DNA of 64,000 nt from Petasospora fabianii. Its lineage: Eukaryota > Ascomycota > Saccharomycetes > Phaffomycetales > Wickerhamomycetaceae. The notes beneath the pieces were generated by a model. It was not told the DNA's origin. It saw only the letters and a program-made list of their open reading frames with translations, and did no database searches. The stretch is from assembly GCA_022641835.1 (NCBI GenBank), contig CP048724.1:124001-188000 (forward strand), in the 5' to 3' direction. A program made the position numbers and the translations under genes. Of this stretch, positions 42,900 through 51,653 are shown piece after piece. How positions within the stretch are numbered: position 1 is the first letter of the stretch; each line of letters starts with the position of its first letter.

Positions 42900-44162
42900 A
42901 TGACACTTGAAAGTAGCACTTCATCCCAAATGACGACGTCCCAATCCTACCAACGCATCGTCGTCAGGGGTAACGCCTACGAAAGAGGTCTTTCCCACGG
43001 TCAGCAGCTTAAGCAGAAGATCCAACAACTGGCCAAGCACTATAGAGACGAGGCCGATGTTCCAGCTTGGCCATTCTGTCAGCATGTCATCAGAAACTAC
43101 TACATGCCTGCGATGGAAAGCTACGACTCTGTTGGTTACAACGAACTACAAGGTATCTCCGAGGGGTCTGATGTGGCAATTGAGGAAATCTATTTGATCA
43201 ATGCCAGATATGATCTACAAAAGTGGAAAAACAATAAGACAGATTTGTACAAGATGAAGGATGAGTCTGAGTGCACCGTTGCTACTGTTATTGACGAGAC
43301 TGGTGTCAGAATTGGTCAGAACTGGGACCTTGACTCCTACGTGTACGATCATGATCTCTGTGTTGTCATCGAGGCTCACACATCTCCCGAGGAGGCTCTT
43401 CCAAAGGTGATGATCACGCTTGGCGAAGTGGGACAGTTGGGGAGATCTGGTATGAATTCAAGAGGACTCGGTCTCTGTGCCTCCTCCTTGAATGCCAACA
43501 TTGATTCTTTCAACTTCCCAAAGCCGGGTCCTACTCTAGAACATCCAGCAGTTATTCCAATCTCTCTCGCAAGAAGAAAATTCCTCTCCTGCAGAAACTA
43601 CGCTAACGGCTTGAAGTACCTCGTGGGTGCACCAAGACATGTGTCAGGTAACGTTCTTGTCGCCACAAGAGAGAAAGAGGCCATCGACTTGGAGCTCATC
43701 CCAGAGTCATATTATGCAATTTATCCAACGTTCGTGGGCTCTGATGGTCGTGAAACTTTGCCAAACTCAGACGGAAGAGCTTTCATTGCCCACTCGAACC
43801 ACTTCATTGCCCCTGGATATTCTCCTTCCGGTGGTCATATCTACTGCAGAAATCCAGGTGGATCATCACTCTATAGACACAGAAGGGTTGCAACTAGGAT
43901 CGTGGACTATATCAAGAAGAGCCCATCTGGCAAAGGTATCCAAGTGGAAGCCATCAAGGATGTGTTCTGTGATACAGTATGTTCTCCAAATGCTGTCTCG
44001 GAAGTGAAGAACACCAGAGCTGAGCCAGTAGTTGAGGGTGATGAACTCTCAATGACAGTTGCCAGCGTTGTCTATGATCTTACAAACGGCACCATGTCTA
44101 TATGTAAGGGACCTCCGCATCTTGGAATGTGGGAAACTTATACCATTGAAATGGAGAAGTGA
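42900..44162 (+). CDS. C45-family N-terminal nucleophile acyltransferase/amidohydrolase (isopenicillin N acyltransferase-like)
   Basis: The 420-residue protein follows the plan of acyl-CoA:6-aminopenicillanate acyltransferase (peptidase family C45). The motif RGNAYERGLSHGQQLK starts the domain, ISEGSDVAIEEIYLINARYD follows, and the self-cleavage site is DESECTVATV with nucleophile Cys125. After it comes the family-typical GQNWDLDSYV, then LGRSGMNSRGLGLCASSLNA. Cleavage before Cys125 would give alpha and beta chains and free the catalytic Cys. Related proteins act on N-acyl amino acids or peptides, beta-lactam precursors or acyl-amides, and the substrate here is unknown. No signal peptide or peroxisomal tail is evident. 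Another ATG at 42930 is possible as start. Confidence 0.88.
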   Translation: MTLESSTSSQMTTSQSYQRIVVRGNAYERGLSHGQQLKQKIQQLAKHYRDEADVPAWPFCQHVIRNYYMPAMESYDSVGYNELQGISEGSDVAIEEIYLINARYDLQKWKNNKTDLYKMKDESECTVATVIDETGVRIGQNWDLDSYVYDHDLCVVIEAHTSPEEALPKVMITLGEVGQLGRSGMNSRGLGLCASSLNANIDSFNFPKPGPTLEHPAVIPISLARRKFLSCRNYANGLKYLVGAPRHVSGNVLVATREKEAIDLELIPESYYAIYPTFVGSDGRETLPNSDGRAFIAHSNHFIAPGYSPSGGHIYCRNPGGSSLYRHRRVATRIVDYIKKSPSGKGIQVEAIKDVFCDTVCSPNAVSEVKNTRAEPVVEGDELSMTVASVVYDLTNGTMSICKGPPHLGMWETYTIEMEK

Positions 44163-44251
44163 GTTGCAGGGCCATTAGATGTTAGATGCATTGTGATAAT
44201 AGTAATACAAGAACGTGACTGTAATTAATATACTAGTCAAATATTGTCACT

Positions 44252-46219
44252 TCAATCACCGGCCCCCTCTTTATCCTTGAGTAATTGGCGCTTGAGTTGT
44301 GTACCAATACTTTGAGTGGCGATATTGAGTCTCAGTAACGTTGTCCAAAGTATCTCAAGTCCCCTGGAGTTGAGCTCAAGCCACTCTCTGAACTGTCTTG
44401 CTAGATTCAAGACATCAAGAGATTGTTCTTTCGTTTTTGACATCACTATTAGTGATAGGACGAAGTCTTTCAAGTACATAAATAGGGAACGACTCCATCT
44501 ATACCAAAATCCTTGGATGTGTGATACCGGGAGCTTGTTTAGAAACTCCATAATATCTCTCAGTAAATCTTTAGCTTTATCAAAGAACAGCTCTTGATAG
44601 CTTGAAATATCCAAGACTCGGAATCTCGCTCTGAAGAGCGTGATGTCTAGGATAAAGCATGACAGGGTAAGACTATAGGAAGATGAATTCCCTAATCCAC
44701 CTGTCAATGCAGAAAAGTAATCAGTTCTCCATCTCTGAAGCTCACCTTCAATCTTCTCACAGGTGGCCAGCACCACATCTTTCGGCTTTGATAGTGATCC
44801 CACAGAGAACAGACCGACCCAAATGCCATTGAGTATGAATGTTAGCTTAAGGGCCATCTCAAACGACTTGATGTATCCTTTCTCATTATTCAGATAGTCA
44901 TTAACGTCATCGAACATCGACTGAAAATCTTTTGGCATCGTGACACTGAACTCGCTATCATTTATCAAACTTGGTGATCCAGCGACAAATGATCCCCACT
45001 TCTCCATAAGGTACACTACCCACCAGAGTCTCATTCTTAGGTTCTTTTCATACTTAGGGATATTCCAATCAGTGCAGTCCAAGTGCAATCCCAGTGCATA
45101 TGCCATGGTTACCATATTCGATAGAACTGTCTTCTCGAAAACGTTTGATTGTGCATCTTTCTTAAATCCTAGGAGGTGATAGAACAGAATCAATGATTTG
45201 AGCGTTGCAAGATCTGGGGCGTGTATCTGGTCCATGAGCATGTTCCACGCATGCGTTAAGAGCTCTTTCCGATTTGTTAAGAGGATCTCATCATCGTCGG
45301 CAAACATATCAATCGAAGTATCGTATGAGTCCCATCTGCGAGTAGACTTAGCCAGGAGAAGAAGTAGTAGTAAGTCAATGTGGTCTTTGTTTCTGTTGTA
45401 TTCTTGGGCCTCATTCGAAAAAACCTCGTTGAGAAAGTTACCATCGAGGATTGGTAAAGATGGAAAGACAAACTTGAGATAGAGGATGCTGAAGTTTGGT
45501 ATGAATCGGGAAAGACGATCAAATGCACCTTCATCAAGCTTTGTCGTTGTAGACATGACTTCTTTGGACTGTTTCAGTAAATGAGTGCGGTCCTTAAAGG
45601 CAAAAATAACCGGTTCTTGTTGTGTTCCAATCCTTCTGAAGAACTTGGCACTAAAGAAACATTCGTTGTTGTCATCATACTGATAATAGTGGTATCGTAA
45701 TAGTGGATCGTACTCTCCAGAGGGGCCATAGTGCATGTATGAGATGTTGTTGGTTCTCTTGTCGATAGGTATCACGGCGTCCAATTCTGTATCCCAGTCG
45801 GCAGCAAAAGCGAGTCCGGGACTGTTGTTGATACTAAGGAAGTAATCAAGCGAGAGGTTGTTGTTTGAAATCTCCTCATCCATAAACTTGAGCCAATCAA
45901 CGCTGCTGAACGGATCTTGTTGTTGAGTTGACTTCTGTCTCCTCTCGTCTTCTTCAACTGTCTCAGTCGGTGTAGCATCCACTGAGTCAATCAGATTCTT
46001 TTCCGATATACTACAGCGATAACCTTTTGATATGCAGAACTGACACCCGTTGTCATACCCGTCTTCTGGGACCTGGCATTTGACTTTCCTCTGTTGGCAT
46101 TGTGCACACGACCTCGTTCTCTTCGGAAGCAGACGCTTACTCTTCTTGTCGAGGGCAAAAATACCAAACCCGGTGGAATCAGAGTGCCTCTTCTTAGTTC
46201 CAGTCGTCATGTGTACCAT
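44252..46219 (-). CDS. Zn2Cys6 fungal transcription factor
   Basis: This 655-residue protein starts with a basic stretch and a binuclear zinc cluster: Cys at residues 38, 41, 48, 59, 62 and 69 (CAQCQQRKVKC, then CQFCISKGYRC). The middle homology region shows the usual WNMLMDQIHAPDLATLKSLI and LGLHLDCTDW...LRMRLWWVVYLMEK motifs of the fungal-specific transcription factor domain. It is a probable sequence-specific activator of a metabolic pathway. It converges with the C45 gene (89 bases apart) and is divergent from the second Dal5-like gene, so it is likely the local regulator. It does not closely match a factor I can name. Confidence 0.9.
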   Translation of the reverse strand: MVHMTTGTKKRHSDSTGFGIFALDKKSKRLLPKRTRSCAQCQQRKVKCQVPEDGYDNGCQFCISKGYRCSISEKNLIDSVDATPTETVEEDERRQKSTQQQDPFSSVDWLKFMDEEISNNNLSLDYFLSINNSPGLAFAADWDTELDAVIPIDKRTNNISYMHYGPSGEYDPLLRYHYYQYDDNNECFFSAKFFRRIGTQQEPVIFAFKDRTHLLKQSKEVMSTTTKLDEGAFDRLSRFIPNFSILYLKFVFPSLPILDGNFLNEVFSNEAQEYNRNKDHIDLLLLLLLAKSTRRWDSYDTSIDMFADDDEILLTNRKELLTHAWNMLMDQIHAPDLATLKSLILFYHLLGFKKDAQSNVFEKTVLSNMVTMAYALGLHLDCTDWNIPKYEKNLRMRLWWVVYLMEKWGSFVAGSPSLINDSEFSVTMPKDFQSMFDDVNDYLNNEKGYIKSFEMALKLTFILNGIWVGLFSVGSLSKPKDVVLATCEKIEGELQRWRTDYFSALTGGLGNSSSYSLTLSCFILDITLFRARFRVLDISSYQELFFDKAKDLLRDIMEFLNKLPVSHIQGFWYRWSRSLFMYLKDFVLSLIVMSKTKEQSLDVLNLARQFREWLELNSRGLEILWTTLLRLNIATQSIGTQLKRQLLKDKEGAGD

Positions 46220-47285
46220 ACACGGGCCTGGACAGCGTCTGTAATTGAGGAGATGTGTGGAGAAGACTTATCATTAACGCTTTCATTAGTATCACAGATC
46301 TGCCGATCTCTATATGCTTACATAAGCTGTCCACGCCCGAGGTTGGACCCCTCCTTTGCAAGTCCCGTCAGTTTTCACTGCCTTTGATCATATCAACTTC
46401 ATATATAAGCTTATTGATGAGCCTGGCAATTCATGTTATGGTGGGAGGAAAGCATTCGACCCCATGACTTGAGTATCAACGGTGATCTATCGGAATGGGA
46501 CATCGTTTCGGGCACAATACGATAAGTACACACTTGACCAATTTTTACGAATATCTGAGGTAATAGACTCAGGGGATTCCGAAGTGTGCTATCACTCCGA
46601 TCTAGAGTCTTAATCTTTCGGTAACTACATACTTTTTACCACCACGTGAATGGTGGTGGTTATTCGGCCATCCCATGTCGGCATAACATCCTAATCAAGA
46701 CATCGCGTAGTTGCCAAGCTGCGCTCGATACAAACCTTGATCCATTGATTTGTCTATCCTCTACCTCTTTCAACCTTCTTATATGGTGATATTCAATATT
46801 GAAAACAGTTTTCTTCTATCGTTTTGAGTCTAATGGTATCAACCAGAGGTCAAAACGATATAGATCTGACTCTCCTGAGTCGAGGTCCCCCTCTCGTGAG
46901 TCCTGGTTCTTCTCCGGTCTAGTGAGGGTATTCCAATCTACTCGTATCAATTCACCGACGTCGGAATAACCTTCGTATGTATTAGGTCCCGTACCACTTC
47001 TTAATCTGGACACAATGCGACGAGTAACTCCGTCGGGGAACATTCCTTATCTGGATGCAGCTTTGACACATCCTCCACCCTCCACCTCAGGTGCTTTTCT
47101 TCAACTTGCATGGGGTGAGCTCTCCTTTCGCTGCGATAAGCTGAGTCAGGTAACTCGACTGCATATTCTCGCAGTCTCATCAGCCAGGGTCCTAAGAGAG
47201 GTCAAGTTATTTAAGTGATGAGTATCCGTTGATGGTGTTTGTTGCGTCTTTTCATACGTCTATATCATCCCTTCACGTTAACGCC
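46220..47285. promoter_or_regulatory. Divergent promoter between the Zn2Cys6 factor and Dal5-like copy 2, with several palindromes
   Basis: I see an ACCACC/GGTGGT inverted repeat around a CACGTG core (46638-46657) and ATCGTTTTGA paired with TCAAAACGAT (46818-46827, 46850-46859). A GACTC-TCCT-GAGTC hairpin lies near 46866-46880. CCGACGTCGG at 46955-46964 is an everted CCG-N4-CGG of the Leu3 type. Nearer the transporter lie GATAAG-type sites at 47046-47051 (reverse) and 47135-47140. Confidence 0.5.
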
Positions 47286-48899
47286 ATGGCTGCACATAGT
47301 ATCAAATCAACCCATGGTTCTCTAGAGAGCACCACTGATGAGAAGATCAGTGGCACCATCAATGTCGCAGAGGTCAGCGACCTTGAGGCTCAACCGGTTA
47401 TCTCCACAATCATGTCCCCCAATGGAGAGAAGATAGCCGTCGACAACAACCCTGGTATCGCTGGAGTTGACGAAGCTTTGGCAGTCGCTGAGCAATATGA
47501 AGACATCGAAGTCTCCCCAGAAGAAGATGCAAAGTTGAGAAGAAAGCTGGACTTTCTACTGTTGCCAATCTTTGGATTCCTCTACATGGTTCAATTCATG
47601 GACAAGACGTGTATCTCGTTCGCTGCCATCATGGGAATTCAGACTGACTTCAACATGACTGGACAAATGTATCCATGGACATCTTCAGGCTTCTACTTGG
47701 GCTATCTCTGTGCTTCCCCATTTGCCTCTTACACACTACAGAAACTTCCACCCGTCAGAACATCTTCTGGTTGCATTGTAATCTGGGGTACGATCCAGTG
47801 TTTATGTGCCGCATGTAAGACCTACCCAACATTCATGGTCTGCCGTGTGCTTCTTGGTGCACTTGAAGCATTTGTCTCTCCAATCTTTGTGATCATTATG
47901 AATCAGTACTTCCGTAAGTCTGAGCATTTTGGTCGTATGGCCTACTTCTACGGTTTCAACGGTCTCGGTACCCTTTTCATGTCCGGTGTCTCTGGTGGTT
48001 TGTACACTCACAAGGACTCTTATTCCATCAAGGCTTACAATATCTTGTTCTTGATCATTGGCTTGATGACAATTCTCGTGGGGTTCGTCATCTTGGCTGT
48101 CGTTCCAAACAATCCATCGCAGGCAAAGTTCTTGTCTGAGAGGGAAATCGCCGTTGTCGTCAGCAGAATCAGAGGTAATCAGCAAGGTTTCGGGACCAGA
48201 AAGTTCAAGAAGGAACAGGTGATTGAGTGCGTTGCTGATATTCGTACTTGGATCTATTTCCTGATCGCCATGTGTAATGCAATCCCAAACGGTGGTGTCA
48301 GTTCCTTCTCCAGTATCATCATCAAGTCTTTCGGATATGACACCGTGACTGCCCTGTGGATGAAGGCACCATCTGGTGCATTCGAACTGGTGTTCTTATG
48401 TGCTCTTCCATGGGTTATGATGTTCATGAAATCTAGAATGCTCGTTGCTGACTTGTATCTGGCAGTGGTGCTTATGGGGTTGTGTTTCCTTGCCTTTGGA
48501 ACTAACAAAATGGCCCTTGTTGGTATCTGGATCTTTGGAATGTCACCAGTTGCCATCGCTACAGTGTCCTCGTGTATTGCTTCCAATACTGCCGGTCATA
48601 CAAAGAAACTTACGGCAAATGCCTTATCGCTTATGGCATGGAGTTGTGGTAACATGATTGGTCCACAGACATTCAGAGCAGAAGATGCTCCACACTACAA
48701 CCCAGCCAAGGGTACATTTGTTGGTTGCTTTGCTGGTGCTTTCCTCCTCATTATGCTTCTGGCTCTTTTGAACTGGCGTGAGAACAAGAAAAGAGACGAC
48801 TTCAAAAAGAAGATGGGTGATGAGTATGTTGTGGTCAAGAACCAGGAGTTCGCTGACTTGACTGACAAGCAAAATCCAGAGTTTAGATACGCATTTTAG
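47286..48899 (+). CDS. MFS transporter, Dal5/allantoate permease family, copy 2
   Basis: The 537-residue protein is a paralogue of the transporter at 22201-23796. It shares nearly identical helices (KLRRKLDFLLLPIFGFLYMV, SPIFVIIMNQYFRKSEHFGR, TAGHTKKLTANALSLMAW) and the same tail VVKNQEFADLT plus QNPEFRYAF. N-termini differ in the first 25 residues and re-align at VSDLEAQPVISTIMSP. I start at 47286 (MAAHSIKSTHGSLES) because the alignment begins there; an ATG 57 bases upstream is in frame. It lies beside the zinc-cluster regulator and two GATAAG-type elements, so it may be nitrogen-regulated. The substrate is unknown (allantoate, nicotinate or dipeptide-type anions are typical). Confidence 0.9.
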   Translation: MAAHSIKSTHGSLESTTDEKISGTINVAEVSDLEAQPVISTIMSPNGEKIAVDNNPGIAGVDEALAVAEQYEDIEVSPEEDAKLRRKLDFLLLPIFGFLYMVQFMDKTCISFAAIMGIQTDFNMTGQMYPWTSSGFYLGYLCASPFASYTLQKLPPVRTSSGCIVIWGTIQCLCAACKTYPTFMVCRVLLGALEAFVSPIFVIIMNQYFRKSEHFGRMAYFYGFNGLGTLFMSGVSGGLYTHKDSYSIKAYNILFLIIGLMTILVGFVILAVVPNNPSQAKFLSEREIAVVVSRIRGNQQGFGTRKFKKEQVIECVADIRTWIYFLIAMCNAIPNGGVSSFSSIIIKSFGYDTVTALWMKAPSGAFELVFLCALPWVMMFMKSRMLVADLYLAVVLMGLCFLAFGTNKMALVGIWIFGMSPVAIATVSSCIASNTAGHTKKLTANALSLMAWSCGNMIGPQTFRAEDAPHYNPAKGTFVGCFAGAFLLIMLLALLNWRENKKRDDFKKKMGDEYVVVKNQEFADLTDKQNPEFRYAF

Positions 48900-49414
48900 C
48901 CTTTTGAAATACACACAGATATATTAACAAGAGACTAGGAGTAAGCATGTCTTAGCTTTCAGGATCTAGAGAACACACAAACTGGAACTGAACCGACCCA
49001 TCAACTGCGCGGGGGCTCAGAAGCCTTCTATGATAATCGGGTTTACACTCTGTACTGTATGTGCTTACGATAGAGATATGGTCAATGAAGGGTTAGTGCT
49101 TAATGTATTTCAGTTGACCCACGGCTGTCTGCAACACGTTTTACCGGGTTGACTACTGCATGGGCCCGGCTTGGTTGTGTCAAGCCCGTCAATTGGAGTC
49201 CCGAATAGGAAATAACGAAGATACATCACCCACCATTTGAGGCTCTTCTAAAAGTATGTTAAACGAGATGAATTTTTCTCCAGTTTGTCATATCTGATAT
49301 CATCTGCCCCAGTTAGTGACAAATCTCTCACTTGAGGGATCCTTTTGCTGTTCCGTAACGAAAATCACCAGACCTGAGCTTAATCGGGCTCATCTGCCTT
49401 CGATAAAGTCAAAA
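48900..49414. other. Intergenic: Dal5-like 3' flank and TIR-like promoter
   Basis: A GGCTTG/CAAGCC inverted repeat lies around 49170-49190. I see no tRNA or ORF. The in-frame ORF extension upstream of 49415 does not look like secretory sequence. Confidence 0.4.
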
Positions 49415-50131
49415 ATGAAGCTCACAACGTTCTTCCTAGCTGTTTCCACTCTTGTCACTGTGGGTCTTTCTCAGACTACTACAAGTTTTGATGCTGCTGC
49501 CTACTCATCTGCCTCTGCTGCTGCTCTTGCCGCTGATGGTAAGTTCATTTTCGATGTCCTCGTTGACTTGAACTCTCGTTACACGCAGTACATTACATAC
49601 ATGGATAACAACGGGATGGCGTTCCCAGAAGGTGTGGCTAACTATATCAATCGTATTCTCACTATAAGCACCGAAGGTTCTCTTCTAGCGTTTATTCAAA
49701 CTAGAAGTTTCCCATTCAGTGAATTTCAGACTTTGATGCCGGCTTTCCCATGGTACTCGTCTCTTTTAAGCGAGGCTGGTGTCACTACTTTTTACGTCCC
49801 GGAGGACTTCTTGGCCGGTACTGTTGGTTTCAATGTTGCCTTTGAAACCGGAACGGTATCATCTTCATTGTCTTTGAGTTCAGATGAAGTTACTTCTTCT
49901 TTGGAGTTCTCAAGTTTATCCTCTGCGATTAGTTCCGTCGCTGTTAACTCGACACTATCCAGTGCTGTGTTGTCTACTTCTTCATCTCCAAGAACCAACT
50001 CCTCAACCTTCTCTAGTACTTCTTCGTCTGCTTCTTCTTCCTCTTTATCTTCAAGCTCCCAAGGTTCTGCCAGTTCTTTATACATTCCAGTATTGGCCGC
50101 ACCTCTCTTTTTGGTATCTTTACTGTTTTGA
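49415..50131 (+). CDS. GPI-anchored cell-wall mannoprotein, SRP1/TIP1 (TIR/PAU) family
   Basis: This 238-residue protein has a signal peptide (MKLTTFFLAVSTLVTVGLSQ, cut near residue 19). The SRP1/TIP1 domain follows (about 40-130), with MPAFPWYSSLLSEAGV matching the VPWYSS motif of Tir proteins. A Ser-rich stalk runs through about 150-225, and a C-terminal hydrophobic GPI signal (YIPVLAAPLFLVSLLF) follows a small-residue cleavage site. Such mannoproteins are O-glycosylated and linked to beta-glucan. In S. cerevisiae they respond to cold and anaerobiosis. The start at 49415 is chosen because it begins the signal peptide. It is isolated from the transporter cluster and probably unrelated to it. 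Confidence 0.9.
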   Translation: MKLTTFFLAVSTLVTVGLSQTTTSFDAAAYSSASAAALAADGKFIFDVLVDLNSRYTQYITYMDNNGMAFPEGVANYINRILTISTEGSLLAFIQTRSFPFSEFQTLMPAFPWYSSLLSEAGVTTFYVPEDFLAGTVGFNVAFETGTVSSSLSLSSDEVTSSLEFSSLSSAISSVAVNSTLSSAVLSTSSSPRTNSSTFSSTSSSASSSSLSSSSQGSASSLYIPVLAAPLFLVSLLF

Positions 50132-50216
50132 CCAGTAAATATTCCCTACTTTTGTTCAGCTATAGAGGGACCTCTTTCATTTGAATAGCCATATCAACGG
50201 TAATACGTAGGTAGTC

Positions 50217-51126
50217 CTAGTCCTGTATAGTCTTAAGACAAGACTCAATTCTTTCGACAAAGTTGATAAAGTTGATATCCTTAATCTTCTCCTTTAATAA
50301 ATCATTTATCTCTGCATCTGTCATTGCATCTAAATCATCCATGGTGATTGAACCACATTTCTTCTCGGGCTTCTGGATAAATGACTCGGACTCCCTCACT
50401 GGATCCAATATTTGTGAAAGGTAGTCCAATTGTGACATGTCGAAAGCGGTAGAAGATGTGGTGGTATTGGCCAATACCTGTGGTGTCATGGTTTGAGATA
50501 AGGTGGGTTGTGAGGCCGTGGGTTGCGAGAGCGGGAAATTGGAGAATTGTCGTGGAAGAGTTGCAAACTGGTTATGTTGTGGTTGTGGTTGTGGTTGAGC
50601 AAATGTATGCTGTTGAACTGGTGTCATTGGGATGATGAATTGAGAATCTGGAAGAAAGTTCAAAGGTTGTGAGCAGGATGTCATTGATATAGTTCTCAAA
50701 TGTGGTGGCTTTGACGCCGATGGAGAGTCTGAAATAGCGATATTGCATTCGGATTGGAGGTAGTGAAGGCACGACGCATGTTCATGAGAAGTGACGAAGC
50801 TAACTTGGAAGCGCTTCTGAGTGAGGTCAAGGGTATGGTAACGAAACCCAATGGAGGGACACTTTGAGTATGCTGTCACATCCTGTAAGCGAGCATCAAA
50901 CTCTATCTAAAAGACTGAGCGTTAGTAAACGTGGGTTTTACCGAACAGAAAGAGTATTTAGCGGTGTGTATGTGTGGCGTACCAACACAGTGCTCTTCCA
51001 AGAGACGCGTATCATAGCCTTGTCGGATACGACAAGCTGGATATCTGTTCGAGCAGGAAAGTGCTCCCAGTTATCACCCACGAGGGACGAGAACTTGCGA
51101 ATTTGAAACACGGCGGTTGAACTCAT
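50217..51126 (-). CDS. REC114: Meiotic recombination protein Rec114-like, one intron with an unusual donor
   Basis: Exon 1 is 51126-50983 (48 codons) and exon 2 is 50906-50217, joined in phase 0 to a 277-residue protein. The intron (50982-50907, 76 bases) has a perfect TTTACTAAC branch site and a TTTTAG acceptor, but the donor is GTACGC. The N-terminal half forms the PH-like region (SSLVGDNWEHFPARTDIQLV, then joined IEFDARLQDVTAYSK). A Gln/Pro/Ser/Thr-rich linker is followed by a short C-terminal helix (ITMDDLDAMTDAEINDLLKE, INFVERIESCL), the Mei4-binding element of Rec114. Rec114 with Mei4 and Mer2 promotes Spo11 breaks. Fast evolution of the family limits certainty. Confidence 0.72.
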
Positions 51127-51653
51127 TGACTCAACAAATGAACAGACAAGCACCTCTAAGAGATAAAGCTTTATCCTGTCAAAGTTGAAAAGTAAACAAA
51201 GGGCTTGGTCTTTTGTTAGGCCCACGCAAATAGTCACGTGACCGGATAAAGTGTGGCGCCTGTCGGATTCGTCATCGTCTGATTCCGAACACCAATATCT
51301 CCACAATTAAGGCGATGACTCGTAACACAGGAGTTGGAAACTCTCATGATTACGCCATAAATCACCCAGTGAAGTACTTCAACCGCTCTCTAAGTCCTAT
51401 ACACTCACTCATATCCAAGAATAACAACCCCTTTGGAAGGCACCCCCCTCCACTCGCCACACCATTGCCACCTTAGAGCTCCCGCTTATCGGTAAGCTCT
51501 TATCTTGACGTCGGCCATATCTCTTGTTTGGGAAAGGCACACATCACACAAGGCACAGGGGCAAGCAAAACACTGGTATTCCAGTTGCGATTTGTAATAT
51601 AACAAATCAAACACATCTTTAAATTTGTTTCACACTTCCACTTTCACCACTAC
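51127..51653. promoter_or_regulatory. Divergent promoter of REC114 and the methionine permease, with a Cbf1-type site
   Basis: TCACGTGA at 51234-51241 is a consensus Cbf1 site. AAAGTGTGG at 51248-51256 is close to the Met31/Met32 element AAACTGTGG. Their spacing resembles that at sulfur-regulated promoters and supports the methionine-permease call. The site is about 410 bases from the permease ATG and 108 from the REC114 ATG. Confidence 0.6.

Noticed and set aside
49316-49414. 33-codon N-terminal extension of the TIR-like wall protein
   Set aside because: It would bury the signal peptide. The ATG at 49415 starts the signal sequence.
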